A stretch of DNA of 43,266 nucleotides from Candidatus Bathyarchaeota archaeon (GCA_018396695.1 JAGTQU010000011.1:9916-53181); one strand, 5' to 3'. Counted from the first letter of the stretch, positions 17,235-26,377 are shown. Notes: a model not told the origin generated them from the sequence alone. Numbers and translations: made by a program.

Positions 17235-17639
17235 CCTGCCGCATTACAAACTTAATCAATCAAGCTTAGATTCTAAACTCTTTATAACTTATAAGATGGT
17301 GGTGAGATTAATTGTTTGCATTTATAATATAAAATTTTATTGCAATTGTTATTAATTTTTTAAATCTTTATGCAATTTTCACGATTGGTTACTTATTCAA
17401 CATCTTAGGTCTCGTTTAAAAATTCGCTAAAAGATTAATTTCAGTTTGAGAGAAACCTCATTAGTAACACTTTTCTATAATAGGCATAATTATTTTCGAA
17501 CCATTAACACCTTAAAAAAGAGTGGTTAAAGGCTAAAAAAATTCGATCCTTCGAACCATTTAACATACCAAAAGATTAGAAAAATGGTTTCAAGAAAGCA
17601 TTTATTGGGAAGAATAAGCCACGAGATAAATGTATCAGA
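17235..17639. other. AT-rich intergenic region
   Basis: About 400 bases of strongly AT-rich DNA before the methylthiotransferase gene. Several A/T runs (around 17320-17370) could act as promoters or terminators. I see no RNA gene, direct repeat array or long inverted repeat. Confidence 0.4.
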
Positions 17640-18914
17640 TTGGCGAAAATCTTCATCGAAATCTTCGGATGCAGCGCGAACCTGGCTGACTCGGAGATAA
17701 TTATGGGTAAGTTGAATCAGGAAGGGCACACTATCTCTGGGTCTTTAGAGGATTCTGACGTTGCTATAGTCCTTACATGTACTGTGAAGACCCCTACAGA
17801 AGTTAAGATTTGTAAAAGACTGCGAGAGTTAAACGGTTTAGGGAAACCTCTTATAGTCGCAGGCTGCATGCCAAAAGTGGAGGCGGAGCTTGTTAGAGAG
17901 GTAGCTCCTAAAGCCTCGATGGTTGGACCAAACAATTTTCTAAACATTATAGAAGTTTTAAATGATACACTCCGTGGTAAGAGAATTGAAGCCATCGATG
18001 GAGGCCCGATAGATAAAGTCTTTCAAAACAGGGTTAGAAAAAACCCTACTATCCATATTGCTCCAATCTCTACCGGATGTCTAGGATATTGCAGCTACTG
18101 TATAGTGAAGTATGCTAGAGGACGCCTCCATTCATTTCCAATTCAAGGTATAGTTGCAGATGCAAAGAGAGCTATAAGGGAGGGGTGTAAAGAGATTTGG
18201 GTGACTGCTGAGGACACAGCCTCATACGACTGGAATGGTTACAAACTTCCTGATGTTCTGCGAAATTTATGCAAAATTGAAGGGAAATTCTATATCAGAG
18301 TCGGGATGATGACTCCAAATCATGCTAAGCAAATACTAGAAGATTTAATCAAAGTCTATGAATCTGAGAAAATATTCAAATTTTTACATCTCCCCGTCCA
18401 GTCAGGTAACGATGAGATCCTTGAGAAGATGCGGAGAAACTACACTGTAGACGATTTTAGAGAGATCGTATACGAGTTTCGAAGGAAGATACCGGGTTTA
18501 AGCCTTTCAACCGACATCATATGCGGTTTTCCTGGAGAGACGGAAGACCAATTTCGTGACTCCCTCCATCTTATAGATGAGGTTAAGCCTGACGTTTTAA
18601 ACATCTCAAGGTTCTGGCCTAGACCTGGGACAGAGGCTGAAAAGATGGAGGGGCAGATACATGGTAGAGAGACGAAGAGAAGGTCTCGGGAGATGAGCAA
18701 GTTATGGAGGCGCATCTCAAAAGAGAAAGGGTTTAAATGGATAGGTTGGGAGGGGGAAGCTTTGATTGACGAAGTAGGAGAGGTAGGAGAGGCTATTGGG
18801 AGAAACTGCTCGTATAAGACTATTGTATTGAAGGAGAATTTGCCTTTAGGTGTATTCGTAAAAGTGAAAGTTACAGGCTCAGGGATTGGATATCTTAAAG
18901 CTGTGAGAGTTTAG
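17640..18914 (+). CDS. tRNA t6A37 methylthiotransferase (MtaB/Cdkal1 type)
   Basis: Radical-SAM enzyme that adds a methylthio group to N6-threonylcarbamoyladenosine at position 37 of ANN-decoding tRNAs. N-terminal UPF0004 domain with the three cluster cysteines C11 (FGCSAN), C47 (LTCTVK) and C76 (AGCMPK). The radical-SAM motif is C-x3-C-x2-C at C147, C151 and C154 (STGCLGYCSYC). A C-terminal TRAM-like strand region (GEALIDEVGEVGEAIGRN ... GYLKAVRV) follows. 424 residues is normal for the archaeal/eukaryal e-MtaB branch. The only plausible start is TTG at 17640; a nearby ATG at 17630 is out of frame. The PIN-like gene follows 28 bases later on the same strand. Confidence 0.9.
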   Translation: MAKIFIEIFGCSANLADSEIIMGKLNQEGHTISGSLEDSDVAIVLTCTVKTPTEVKICKRLRELNGLGKPLIVAGCMPKVEAELVREVAPKASMVGPNNFLNIIEVLNDTLRGKRIEAIDGGPIDKVFQNRVRKNPTIHIAPISTGCLGYCSYCIVKYARGRLHSFPIQGIVADAKRAIREGCKEIWVTAEDTASYDWNGYKLPDVLRNLCKIEGKFYIRVGMMTPNHAKQILEDLIKVYESEKIFKFLHLPVQSGNDEILEKMRRNYTVDDFREIVYEFRRKIPGLSLSTDIICGFPGETEDQFRDSLHLIDEVKPDVLNISRFWPRPGTEAEKMEGQIHGRETKRRSREMSKLWRRISKEKGFKWIGWEGEALIDEVGEVGEAIGRNCSYKTIVLKENLPLGVFVKVKVTGSGIGYLKAVRV

Positions 18915-18942
18915 GAGTAAAAGCGTCTGGAGACTAAATGAG

Positions 18943-19233
18943 ATGAGGCTTCTTTTGGACGAGATGTTTGCGGGTTTGAAAGAGCATCTCGAGATCTTCG
19001 GATGGGAGGTGCAGACTGCTCAAGAGGCTGGATTAAAAGGATCAAAGGACAAGGATATTGTTGAGTACGCTAGAAAGCAAGATTTGGTATTGATAACTCA
19101 AGATCAGAAATCCTCTGAATTAGCTGAACTGAAGGGAGTTAAGTTTGTCTACGTTTCGAGATCAATGATTGCGAAAATAGCCGACTCCGAGATCAGGAAA
19201 AAATACCAGAAAGAAGCATTCACAGGTTACTAG
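18943..19233 (+). CDS. DUF5615/Mut7-C-like PIN-fold protein
   Basis: Small PIN-like domain protein. MRLLLDEMFAGL at the start and LVLITQDQK in the middle carry the Asp/Glu pattern (D6, E7, D54 region) of the DUF5615 nuclease-like family; AGLKGSKDKDIVEYARKQD is the typical helix between them. 96 residues is slightly short for the family. DUF5615 proteins are often toxins of toxin-antitoxin pairs with DUF433 or similar antitoxins, but no antitoxin gene is adjacent. Lying 28 bases after the methylthiotransferase, it may be co-transcribed with it and act on tRNA or rRNA. That role is inference. Confidence 0.75.
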   Translation: MRLLLDEMFAGLKEHLEIFGWEVQTAQEAGLKGSKDKDIVEYARKQDLVLITQDQKSSELAELKGVKFVYVSRSMIAKIADSEIRKKYQKEAFTGY

Positions 19234-19391
19234 ATGGCAACCTCACATTACAAGAGTACGTATAGAAAATGATGTTCTTCTATTCCTTTTTCAATATGTT
19301 TCGAAAACGCCATCTTAAAGTCTAAGCTCCTCCCATTCCTTGATTTCATTTAGGACGCGTATCTAAATAGAATATTTGTTCCTATTTTTCT

Positions 19392-21245
19392 TCAAACTTT
19401 CTCGATCTTTCTTAGATATTTCTCTATCTCCTCCTCAGCATTATCCGCGGTTATGAAGATCGGCACATTCTCCATTCCTGTAGCTATGTAACTGGAGACT
19501 AGCCACTCTCCTGGAATGAATTCCAGAGTCTTCTCCAATATAGACTTGTCTATCATGAAAGTATTGCTTATCAACCCTCTATCATAAGGGCGTGGAAGGG
19601 TTGAGATGAAGTATGTGTGAAGCTGCTGAAGTGCATTCGTGTTCAAGTAGGCTATCCGCTGAGTTGCAACACATCCTCCTAATCCGTATTTCCTTCCCTG
19701 TCTAAGGAGGCGCTCAACTTCTTCGCTACAGGTCTTATCGATCCCTTTCAAATTGCTTGGAGCGGAAACGAATTCTTGAGCCTCGTCGAAGACGAATAAG
19801 ACATAGGGTTTCACGGTAAACTCTCTTTTACGGTTGATTAATATATTATGCGTTAGATCGATCACCGCCTGCTTTAGAGTCGTAGGCTCGCTTATGGAGA
19901 AGCAGATGAGCCTGTAACCCGCCTTTACAGCATTCTCAACATCTTCAATCGAGATCCCGCTTCTCTTTCGTTCAGAGATTTTGAAATAGTCCCTCATCTT
20001 GATGCGAGAGTTGAACCATCCGTAGAGAGCGCTCTTCTCATGTATTTTATACTCTTCAACGATCCTACCAGCGTCCGATATGATTTCTTCAACTAGATCC
20101 TCAGTCAGAGGGTCTTCTTCCCTTAGACCATTCTCCTCCATATAGCTTAGAACTGTTTCCTCTATGACTCGAAGAGCCTCAACGTAATTCGGGTTCCTCA
20201 TGTTTTCATTTTTCAGAGTCTCGACATCATTTAAAAACTCGGAAAATTGAGGAGTCTGGAGCCTGCTTCTTCGGAGAAAGGAGACTCTGTTGAGGGAAAA
20301 GATCTTCCTAAACCCTTCCCTGACTCTTCCATCGTCCTCATATTTTCTAGGCTTGACGACGGAGTTGTTGAATTCATCCTCGTTTTTTATCTCGTTCTCG
20401 AAGATAATCATGGATGAAATCTCAGGGTCCGAGAACACGTCCATGAGAAGGAAAGGATACTCGCAGCTAATGTCAAATATTATAATTTTAACATCCTCAT
20501 TGTGGAGGAGTAGACGGCGTAGAATATTTGAAAGCAGATTACTCTTTCCACCGCCAGTGAACGCGAATATGCCGAAATGATATCGAACCAGTGTATCAAA
20601 GTCTATGTAGAATGGGATTTTGTGTCCTATAGCCTCGAACATTTTTATCGTTCCTAGCCGTGGATCTATCCTAGCATCAGAGCATGTTTTACCCTGTTTG
20701 AACCCTATGCGTTCCAGAACCCTCTGGTTATACATCTTCATTATGAGCTCATGATTCAGGATATAGACGCGGCTTCCAACAATCGGATAAGAGAAACCCT
20801 TCACAAACCTCAGATTAGACTCTTCAAAATAGATATCGTAATTGACCGGAATACATGAGAGCTGGATCATCATCGTCGTTTTGTCATCAGTATCCCAATC
20901 TTCAACAGACTGTTCGATAACCTCAAACTGAATAGGATAGTACTGATAATCCCTAACAGCTGAAAGGCCGAAGTGAACTGGCCAGAATCTGATGACTTCT
21001 AGAAGCGTGTAACATTGAAAGTCTGGTTTAGATTTGAAGTTGCTTACAGCTAGAAGCATTCCATCATCCAACATTCTCAAAAGCGTTCTATCGTATCTCG
21101 CCTTGACTGTGCAGAGGTATGGCGAGGAAGTCCCTAGGCTCTCATCAACCGCCATCGGTGTTAATGAGACTCGTCCAAGTTTAGCGTCGAAGATCCCATC
21201 AAAATCTGTGAAAAATTCTTTAAGATGCTTTTCTACTCTGCTCAA
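19392..21245 (-). CDS. HerA/FtsK-type ATPase (DUF87)
   Basis: Hexameric DNA-pumping ATPase of the HerA family. N-terminal beta-barrel-like region (about 1-215), then the RecA core with P-loop FAFTGGGKSN near residue 230; the first P-loop Gly is Ala here. Walker B with acidic partner is VLFVFDEAQEF (about 484-494). Next come RLLRQGRKYGLGG with the arginine finger region and ATQR (sensor). Between P-loop and Walker B lies a large helical insert (about 285-430). HerA works with NurA in end resection, and the NurA-type gene directly upstream overlaps this one. The TTG start at 21245 has GGAGGAGCG before it, inside the end of the nuclease gene, so the two proteins are translationally coupled and probably form one complex. 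Confidence 0.85.
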   Translation of the reverse strand: MSRVEKHLKEFFTDFDGIFDAKLGRVSLTPMAVDESLGTSSPYLCTVKARYDRTLLRMLDDGMLLAVSNFKSKPDFQCYTLLEVIRFWPVHFGLSAVRDYQYYPIQFEVIEQSVEDWDTDDKTTMMIQLSCIPVNYDIYFEESNLRFVKGFSYPIVGSRVYILNHELIMKMYNQRVLERIGFKQGKTCSDARIDPRLGTIKMFEAIGHKIPFYIDFDTLVRYHFGIFAFTGGGKSNLLSNILRRLLLHNEDVKIIIFDISCEYPFLLMDVFSDPEISSMIIFENEIKNEDEFNNSVVKPRKYEDDGRVREGFRKIFSLNRVSFLRRSRLQTPQFSEFLNDVETLKNENMRNPNYVEALRVIEETVLSYMEENGLREEDPLTEDLVEEIISDAGRIVEEYKIHEKSALYGWFNSRIKMRDYFKISERKRSGISIEDVENAVKAGYRLICFSISEPTTLKQAVIDLTHNILINRKREFTVKPYVLFVFDEAQEFVSAPSNLKGIDKTCSEEVERLLRQGRKYGLGGCVATQRIAYLNTNALQQLHTYFISTLPRPYDRGLISNTFMIDKSILEKTLEFIPGEWLVSSYIATGMENVPIFITADNAEEEIEKYLRKIEKV

Positions 21246-23109
21246 GTTCGCTCCTCCTGTCTCTAAAGGTGCTCATGTAGAAGAGATGTCGTCTAAGATT
21301 GCGGTTATTTGAGATCCAGACTCTGCTGGAGTCGATGATCCTGCGCATCTCCTCGCAATTCCACTTCGCTATCTTGTCAGCTATGAAGAGGGGCATATTA
21401 TGGCCGAAAACCTCAGGGATGCTCGACTTCGACATCTCTTTCAGCATCAGCATTATGAGAGTCTGTATCCTATTCTCTATATATCGGTGGCGATAAAGGA
21501 TGACTTCAACGGGCTCCTCAGCACTCCCATATTGATGTAGAAACTTCATTACAGTATCTGGTCTTAAATCAAATTCAGGGTATACGAGTCTATCTATGAA
21601 CAGCACATTACTCCTCAGTTGAGGATCGGTGGAAGCCTCCGCGAGCTGGATATAGCTTTTCAGAAAGAGCTTCTCATATATTATCCGGTTTCTCACAGCG
21701 CCGCTTACATATCCTTTCCTTCGTTTATCGAGTTCAGGGATTATCATTCTAAAAGCCGAGTCGTATTCGATCAGTGACCATGGAACTTTGAGACTCTCGT
21801 GATTCAAAGAGCTAAGATATTGAAGAAGAATCCTATCTGTGTTCGGTGCTTTCTCAAGGTGATTTAAAGATGAAGGAGGATCCCAAACATCCTCATTTAT
21901 ACAAACCGGTATGAGGTGATTCTTGAAGTCTCGAGCAGTTGTATCCTTAGTGATCCCTATGAGCATAATTCTATGCGTCCAGCACTCTTCAATCAATGCG
22001 TTTATGGAGAAGAGTGTCAAAAACGCGAGGTCTAGGCTTGTCAACCATTTGGTTTCCTCGCTAATCTCCACCTGCATCGGGTTATTACCCGCCGGCTCTT
22101 CGAATATTTGCCTCCCTAAATATTCGACTGCTTTCTTAACACGGTTCCAAGAATTACGATATCTTGAAGAAACCCTGTACTGATCATCTTCTCTCTCAAG
22201 AAAGCCTTCAGACACAGATTTCTCTAAAAGACTTGAAGCCCTTCTCTTCCTCTCAACGGTGTCTATGCCAAGTTCTCGGAATATGTCTTCAAGGCTTAAG
22301 GGACCTTTCTCCTCAACTTTGTAAGCAAGAGCATAGCGGAGATAATCCCCCCTCGGAGAAGGTATTCCGAGATCCTTGTTTATAATCCTGTGACGGTTAT
22401 ATAAGAGATCGACTTCATCGATCTCTTCCCCGCCGATTTTTAACCCGATCAAGGCAGAGGAGCGCCAAATCTTCCTCCTTCTAGTGTCATATATGAGACT
22501 ACTCACCATGGTGAGTAGGCTTCTATCCACGAAAATTATGCGTGGAGGATTCTCAGAGGACGCAAGTTTATAGGCTAGGTAGAACTCGCTAAAAGTCATT
22601 ATCCAGTTCGCAATCTCGGAGTTATTTACGATCGCCTCGTCATCAAGTATTTTATCCGCTGTTAAGCTTCTACCCTCCCCTGTCTCCAGATATCTCTCGT
22701 CGACTTCAACTATTTGATTAACATACATCGGTATGCATGAGGAGACTCCAATTCCTTTATCCATCAGCCTGTCTAAGTAATCTACTTTAGGCGGATCATA
22801 GCTGAAATCAACTGTACCTCTAGCAGCATAGGCTCCTCCGAAAAACACGACTATGTCGAATATTTTGTTAGTATACTCTGTTCCGTCGATGGCGGCGAAA
22901 GAGACTTTGGAAGATCCGAAGAACCTTTCCGCCGCGCTGAGAGCCTCTTCGTGGCTGAAAGAAGTTCTTATGAGGCGTATCAGAAACTCGCCGAAAAAAT
23001 CTTTGAGCGGCTTCAGCCTAGTGGAGTAATCAGACACCTGATTTGAGATCCCTTTTAGGAGAACTTTTCCCGCATTCTTTATCTGGCGGTTGAGAGGGTT
23101 TGCACTCAT
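21220..23109 (-). CDS. Large NurA-type nuclease with inserted winged-helix segment
   Basis: Nuclease of the NurA family, expected to degrade DNA 5'-3' together with HerA. Metal-binding acidic motifs: FAAIDGTEY (D75) and RIIFVDRSLLTM (D195). Later family segments are also visible: HRIMLIGITKDT (about 379-390), and WSLIEYDSAFRM (about 444-455). At 629 residues it is nearly twice the usual NurA length. The extra part, about 255-345, looks like a winged helix (RYALAYKVEEKGPLSLEDIF, then ASSLLEKSVSEGFLER). The gene precedes herA with a 26-base overlap. No mre11 or rad50 is in the window. It may be a repair pair or a defence-type variant; I cannot decide from sequence. Confidence 0.78.
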   Translation of the reverse strand: MSANPLNRQIKNAGKVLLKGISNQVSDYSTRLKPLKDFFGEFLIRLIRTSFSHEEALSAAERFFGSSKVSFAAIDGTEYTNKIFDIVVFFGGAYAARGTVDFSYDPPKVDYLDRLMDKGIGVSSCIPMYVNQIVEVDERYLETGEGRSLTADKILDDEAIVNNSEIANWIMTFSEFYLAYKLASSENPPRIIFVDRSLLTMVSSLIYDTRRRKIWRSSALIGLKIGGEEIDEVDLLYNRHRIINKDLGIPSPRGDYLRYALAYKVEEKGPLSLEDIFRELGIDTVERKRRASSLLEKSVSEGFLEREDDQYRVSSRYRNSWNRVKKAVEYLGRQIFEEPAGNNPMQVEISEETKWLTSLDLAFLTLFSINALIEECWTHRIMLIGITKDTTARDFKNHLIPVCINEDVWDPPSSLNHLEKAPNTDRILLQYLSSLNHESLKVPWSLIEYDSAFRMIIPELDKRRKGYVSGAVRNRIIYEKLFLKSYIQLAEASTDPQLRSNVLFIDRLVYPEFDLRPDTVMKFLHQYGSAEEPVEVILYRHRYIENRIQTLIMLMLKEMSKSSIPEVFGHNMPLFIADKIAKWNCEEMRRIIDSSRVWISNNRNLRRHLFYMSTFRDRRSELEQSRKAS

Positions 23110-23187
23110 CTTCTTTCGGTAAATCTAGAATCCTTTCACCCTTAAATTGGTTTCATGGTTTCAAAAATAGAGTAGGTTGGAGAGGCG

Positions 23188-25101
23188 TTAAGTATGCTTT
23201 GATAGCTCTACTTCATTTATTTCTTGGAGGGTATTTAGGTCATTCATTTTGATAATTTTATCAGATATCGTATATAATGTATCTTCAATGTAGAGAGACC
23301 TCTTCACAAAGTATGGAGAATCAAAGTATAGAAAACTCCTAGAGATGTAGTCGAGTTCTTCATCATGTGTGATTTTACCTCTAAGTTCTATGCCTTTTGA
23401 GGGGGAGATGCTGAACACGTAAGCTCCTTGGAAGATGAACTCGCCATAAGCATTTGGAGGAACCCCTTCAGGATAGATATCTGGATCTATCTTAGCCTCT
23501 AATACTGGAATAACGAGGAGGTTCTTCGATTTACTGAATAGGAAAGCTTTGTGATCCGTGAGAGCAGGCGAGTCGGTGCCACGATCGCCTATCTCATACT
23601 TTGCGATTTCCCGAGGCTTTGAGACATCGCTGACATCAAATAAAGATATTTTGACTCCTTGATACCAAGCAAAGTCCCCATCCTCTGCTTCGACAGTCTC
23701 TTTCCCTAAACCTATCAAATGCGTCTCATCGTAAGGATGGAGATAGTCAGAGTAGCCAGGAATCTTCAATTTTCCGAGAACTGACGGATTTGAAGGGTCT
23801 GAAACGTCGATAACGAATAATGGATCCACTTTTTTAAAAGTGACAAGGTAACATCGTGAACCCATAAATCTAGCCGAGTAGATCTCCTCCCCAGGAGCGA
23901 GGCCTTCAAGCTTTCCAACGACTTCTAGACTAGAGTCCAGCGCATAGACATTGTTCTTTAACCCCGTTCTAGGCCATTGATTACTTGTGGTGGTCGCGAT
24001 CCTAAAATAGTCTTCATGCTCGTCCATTGAAAACTGGTTTAAAACCCATCCTGGGACTACTCCTTCGGCTGCGGGCTCGATTTTGTCATCATCGATCTCC
24101 AACTTGAATATAAGTGTCTCTTCTCTATGGGATAATCCTCTTTCGGCTTTTGGAACCGTTATGTAGATAGAGTTCATAGAAACGTAGATGTCATTCGCAG
24201 AACCTGTCAAAATTGTTTCATGGGAGATCGGTTTCTTCGAATCCTTGACGTTTAATGCGAATACGTTAATGTAGTTGTATGCGTTATCGGTTGAGTTTAC
24301 GTAATGTATGGTCGACGCGGGGATCTCAACAGTCAAGTCATCCGTCTTTATTTTAGGCAGAGTTACATAGGTTGAGTTTGAGAAAACAGGCATATTAGAG
24401 ATTAGGTATACATAATCTCCTATCATTCTAGATTCGACATAGAATCCGTCGAAATCGATTCTTCGCTCAAGCCTAGGGCTATTCCTATTTGAAATGTCAA
24501 AGATCTCTACAGTCGTCGAGGGTTCGTAGAAGATTCTTGGCATAGATTTGATGCCTATTGGAAATGGGATCACCTCTTCATGAAACACTATAACAATGAG
24601 CTTATCTCCATTTATGAAAATGTTTCCCGTGGATTCGTTTAACGGTATTATCGAAGATATCTTGGCTTCCTCAGGCGGGTAAGCCTCAACGATCACGATT
24701 GAGTCTCGAACAGCCAGGTAGATGTGTCTCCCATCAGTCTTAACTTTGTCAGCCTCATCAACCCCTTCAACTTGAATATTGGTGCCTGAGAAATCAATCG
24801 ACTTTAGCGTGTCAATAGAATGCTCGGCAGTTACTCCGAACGAATTACTCCAGCCTCTAAACTTATAGTAAGGCATTACCTCTCGAGAAGCATTGTTGAC
24901 GAAAGCCTTCAACTCGTGTTCAGAAGAGAACCTGTTTAAGATTTTAGAAGAAGACGAGGGAGAGGCTGAGAACTCTATGTTTAAGACAGGTAAACTCAAC
25001 AGGACTCCTAATAAGACCCCTATAAAGGCGTATGAGAGAAGCTTTAAACGGCTCACCTGAAAGGCAAGTATCCGATACATGGCTATACAAATCCTAAGCA
25101 T
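23188..25101 (-). CDS. Secreted/membrane-anchored beta-propeller protein (COG4880)
   Basis: Extracellular beta-propeller protein of the archaeal family with a C-terminal propeller domain (PF09826). An N-terminal hydrophobic helix (LLSYAFIGVLLGVLLSLPVL, about residues 24-43) acts as signal or anchor. Then comes the family hallmark GTNIQVEGVDEADKVKTDG, followed by repeated blade strands such as IYLAVRDSIVIVEAY, MIGDYVYLISN, FRIATTTSN and FSISPSKGIELRGK. No cysteine cluster or active-site motif stands out. The function of the family is not known; binding or surface roles are likely. A TTG one codon upstream could also start the frame. Divergent from the sulfur-relay genes. Confidence 0.85.
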   Translation of the reverse strand: MLRICIAMYRILAFQVSRLKLLSYAFIGVLLGVLLSLPVLNIEFSASPSSSSKILNRFSSEHELKAFVNNASREVMPYYKFRGWSNSFGVTAEHSIDTLKSIDFSGTNIQVEGVDEADKVKTDGRHIYLAVRDSIVIVEAYPPEEAKISSIIPLNESTGNIFINGDKLIVIVFHEEVIPFPIGIKSMPRIFYEPSTTVEIFDISNRNSPRLERRIDFDGFYVESRMIGDYVYLISNMPVFSNSTYVTLPKIKTDDLTVEIPASTIHYVNSTDNAYNYINVFALNVKDSKKPISHETILTGSANDIYVSMNSIYITVPKAERGLSHREETLIFKLEIDDDKIEPAAEGVVPGWVLNQFSMDEHEDYFRIATTTSNQWPRTGLKNNVYALDSSLEVVGKLEGLAPGEEIYSARFMGSRCYLVTFKKVDPLFVIDVSDPSNPSVLGKLKIPGYSDYLHPYDETHLIGLGKETVEAEDGDFAWYQGVKISLFDVSDVSKPREIAKYEIGDRGTDSPALTDHKAFLFSKSKNLLVIPVLEAKIDPDIYPEGVPPNAYGEFIFQGAYVFSISPSKGIELRGKITHDEELDYISRSFLYFDSPYFVKRSLYIEDTLYTISDKIIKMNDLNTLQEINEVELSKHT

Positions 25102-25229
25102 CAAATGGATATAATACTAGGTTTTAGAATAAGCGTTAAAAAGTTTAGAACACAATACTCTTAGGGTTCGGATATAAGCTAAGATTCTTAACTTTCCGTC
25201 TAAAGAAAGGAATTGGAAGGGGATAGTTT

Positions 25230-25532
25230 TTGTTAATAACTATCGTGGTTTTGAATGAAAAATCCTTGGACAAAATTTACGAATTTTCTAAAGAAACTCT
25301 CTCTAGGCGCCATGAGTTAATAGTCTTCCTCTACTCTCAAGGCGTTAAACTCATCCAGCTTGAGAAGTTTGAAGATTTGGAAGCACTTGAAGGGATTAGA
25401 CTTCTAGCCTGCCAGACGAGCCTTAGAGAAAGTGGTTTTGATGCATCAAACCATCTAGAGTTGAAGACGAGTAGTTTGAGCGAGCTGGTTGAGCTCCTAG
25501 AGCGAAGCGACCGTGTGATCTTCATCAGGTGA
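25230..25532 (+). CDS. DsrE/TusD-like sulfur relay protein
   Basis: DsrE-fold protein of about 100 residues. It starts with a strand (LITIVVLNEKS), then VFLYSQGVKLI and the conserved cysteine segment LLACQTSLRESGFD, which matches the persulfide-carrying Cys of DsrE/TusD. It ends with a Ser/Leu-rich helix and VIFI. DsrE/F/H-type proteins pass sulfur as persulfide to acceptors such as tRNA-thiolation enzymes or sulfur-oxidation systems. The TTG start has GGAAGGGG upstream. First of three adjacent relay genes, overlapping the next open frame by four bases. Confidence 0.75.
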   Translation: MLITIVVLNEKSLDKIYEFSKETLSRRHELIVFLYSQGVKLIQLEKFEDLEALEGIRLLACQTSLRESGFDASNHLELKTSSLSELVELLERSDRVIFIR

Positions 25533-25537
25533 AAGGG

Positions 25538-25870
25538 ATGGATACTTTGATCATGATCAAGAGTAGAATAGACGTGGGAACTAGAGTCGAGGAAGGGTTG
25601 CGATTAGCAGCAGCTATGATTGGAATGGATCATATACCTCGCATCGTTTTCATTGATGATGGAGTTGAATGCCTCCTTCATGGAAACTCAGGCGGAGTTA
25701 TCCTTGACTATTTGAGCACTATATCAAGTCTTATAGGGATCCACGTTCTTTCAGAGTCTATGATTGAAAGAGGATTGAAACTTGAGGATCTTGACCTGAA
25801 ACCTTCTCCCATTGACACAGAACAACTTGTAGAGATGATGATCGAATGCAAGATTATAATAGCTTTTTGA
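25538..25870 (+). CDS. DsrF/TusC-like sulfur relay protein
   Basis: DsrF-type member of the trio: MDTLIMIKSRIDVGTRVEEG followed by LRLAAAMIGMDHIPRIVFI and DDGVECLLHG. This is the G-x-x-x-x-E-G-L-R-x-A pattern of DsrF/TusC proteins. About 110 residues. The frame opens at GTG 25529, overlapping the previous stop, but ATG 25538 has AGGTGA five bases upstream and aligns with the usual N-terminus. It has one Cys in the TusC-typical region (VECLL) and one near the C-terminus (IECKIIIAF). TusC-like proteins are mainly structural partners of TusD and TusB. Confidence 0.7.
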   Translation: MDTLIMIKSRIDVGTRVEEGLRLAAAMIGMDHIPRIVFIDDGVECLLHGNSGGVILDYLSTISSLIGIHVLSESMIERGLKLEDLDLKPSPIDTEQLVEMMIECKIIIAF

Positions 25871-25871
25871 G

Positions 25872-26153
25872 GTGATAAAAACGTTAGTAGTATTCTTAAT
25901 CGGATCATATAGCGGATCGAAGACTGTTTTCAACCTGGCTGAGAGAATGAAAACAAAAGGGAATGAGATAATCCTAGTCTTCTTAAAAGATGAACTCTGT
26001 CTGAACAACTGTCCAACCGAATTCGCAGATTCAATTTACCTCTTAAAAACAGATCTAAAGGGTGAAGACTCATCTCAGGAGGTCAAATCAATAGATTACT
26101 CAGGGCTCCTAGATGTTTTGGAAAAATCTGATAAAGTCGTATCTTGGACCTAG
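25872..26153 (+). CDS. DsrH/TusB-like sulfur relay protein
   Basis: Third relay protein, 93 residues. It begins with IKTLVVFLIGSYSGSKTVFN and has LVFLKDELCLNNC with two close cysteines (about residues 43 and 47). It ends in SDKVVSWT, the short Trp-containing tail typical of DsrH/TusB. The GTG start lies one base after the stop of the preceding gene. With the other two it forms the expected heterohexamer. The last four bases overlap the end of the winged-helix gene on the other strand. Confidence 0.65.
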   Translation: MIKTLVVFLIGSYSGSKTVFNLAERMKTKGNEIILVFLKDELCLNNCPTEFADSIYLLKTDLKGEDSSQEVKSIDYSGLLDVLEKSDKVVSWT

Positions 26154-26377
26154 CTTTCAACCCACCAAATCCAGCCCCTTTTCGAAGCTGAGAGTTCTCC
26201 TCTGATCGATCCCTTATTCCTGAGTTTGGTTAGAAAAACTATAGTCGAGTCAGGGCATCTCACTAGCCTCTTCTCAGTCTCCTGCTGGATCTCACGCGTT
26301 GTGAGAGGCTTACCAGCCGATCTTAAAATATCTATGATAAATTTTTCAGCCTTTTCCCCCTTCAAATCTTTTACCAT
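26150..26377 (-). CDS. Small winged-helix DNA-binding protein
   Basis: 75-residue protein that looks like a winged helix: EKFIIDILRSAGKPLTTREI (helix 1 and start of 2), then QETEKRLVRCPDSTIVFLTK (recognition helix), then GSIRGELSASKRGWIWWV (beta wing). No other domain. It is convergent with the sulfur-relay trio and divergent from the aminotransferase gene, about 70 bases away. It could control either, but nothing in the sequence proves that. The ATG has no ribosome site and is probably leaderless. Confidence 0.6.
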   Translation of the reverse strand: MVKDLKGEKAEKFIIDILRSAGKPLTTREIQQETEKRLVRCPDSTIVFLTKLRNKGSIRGELSASKRGWIWWVES

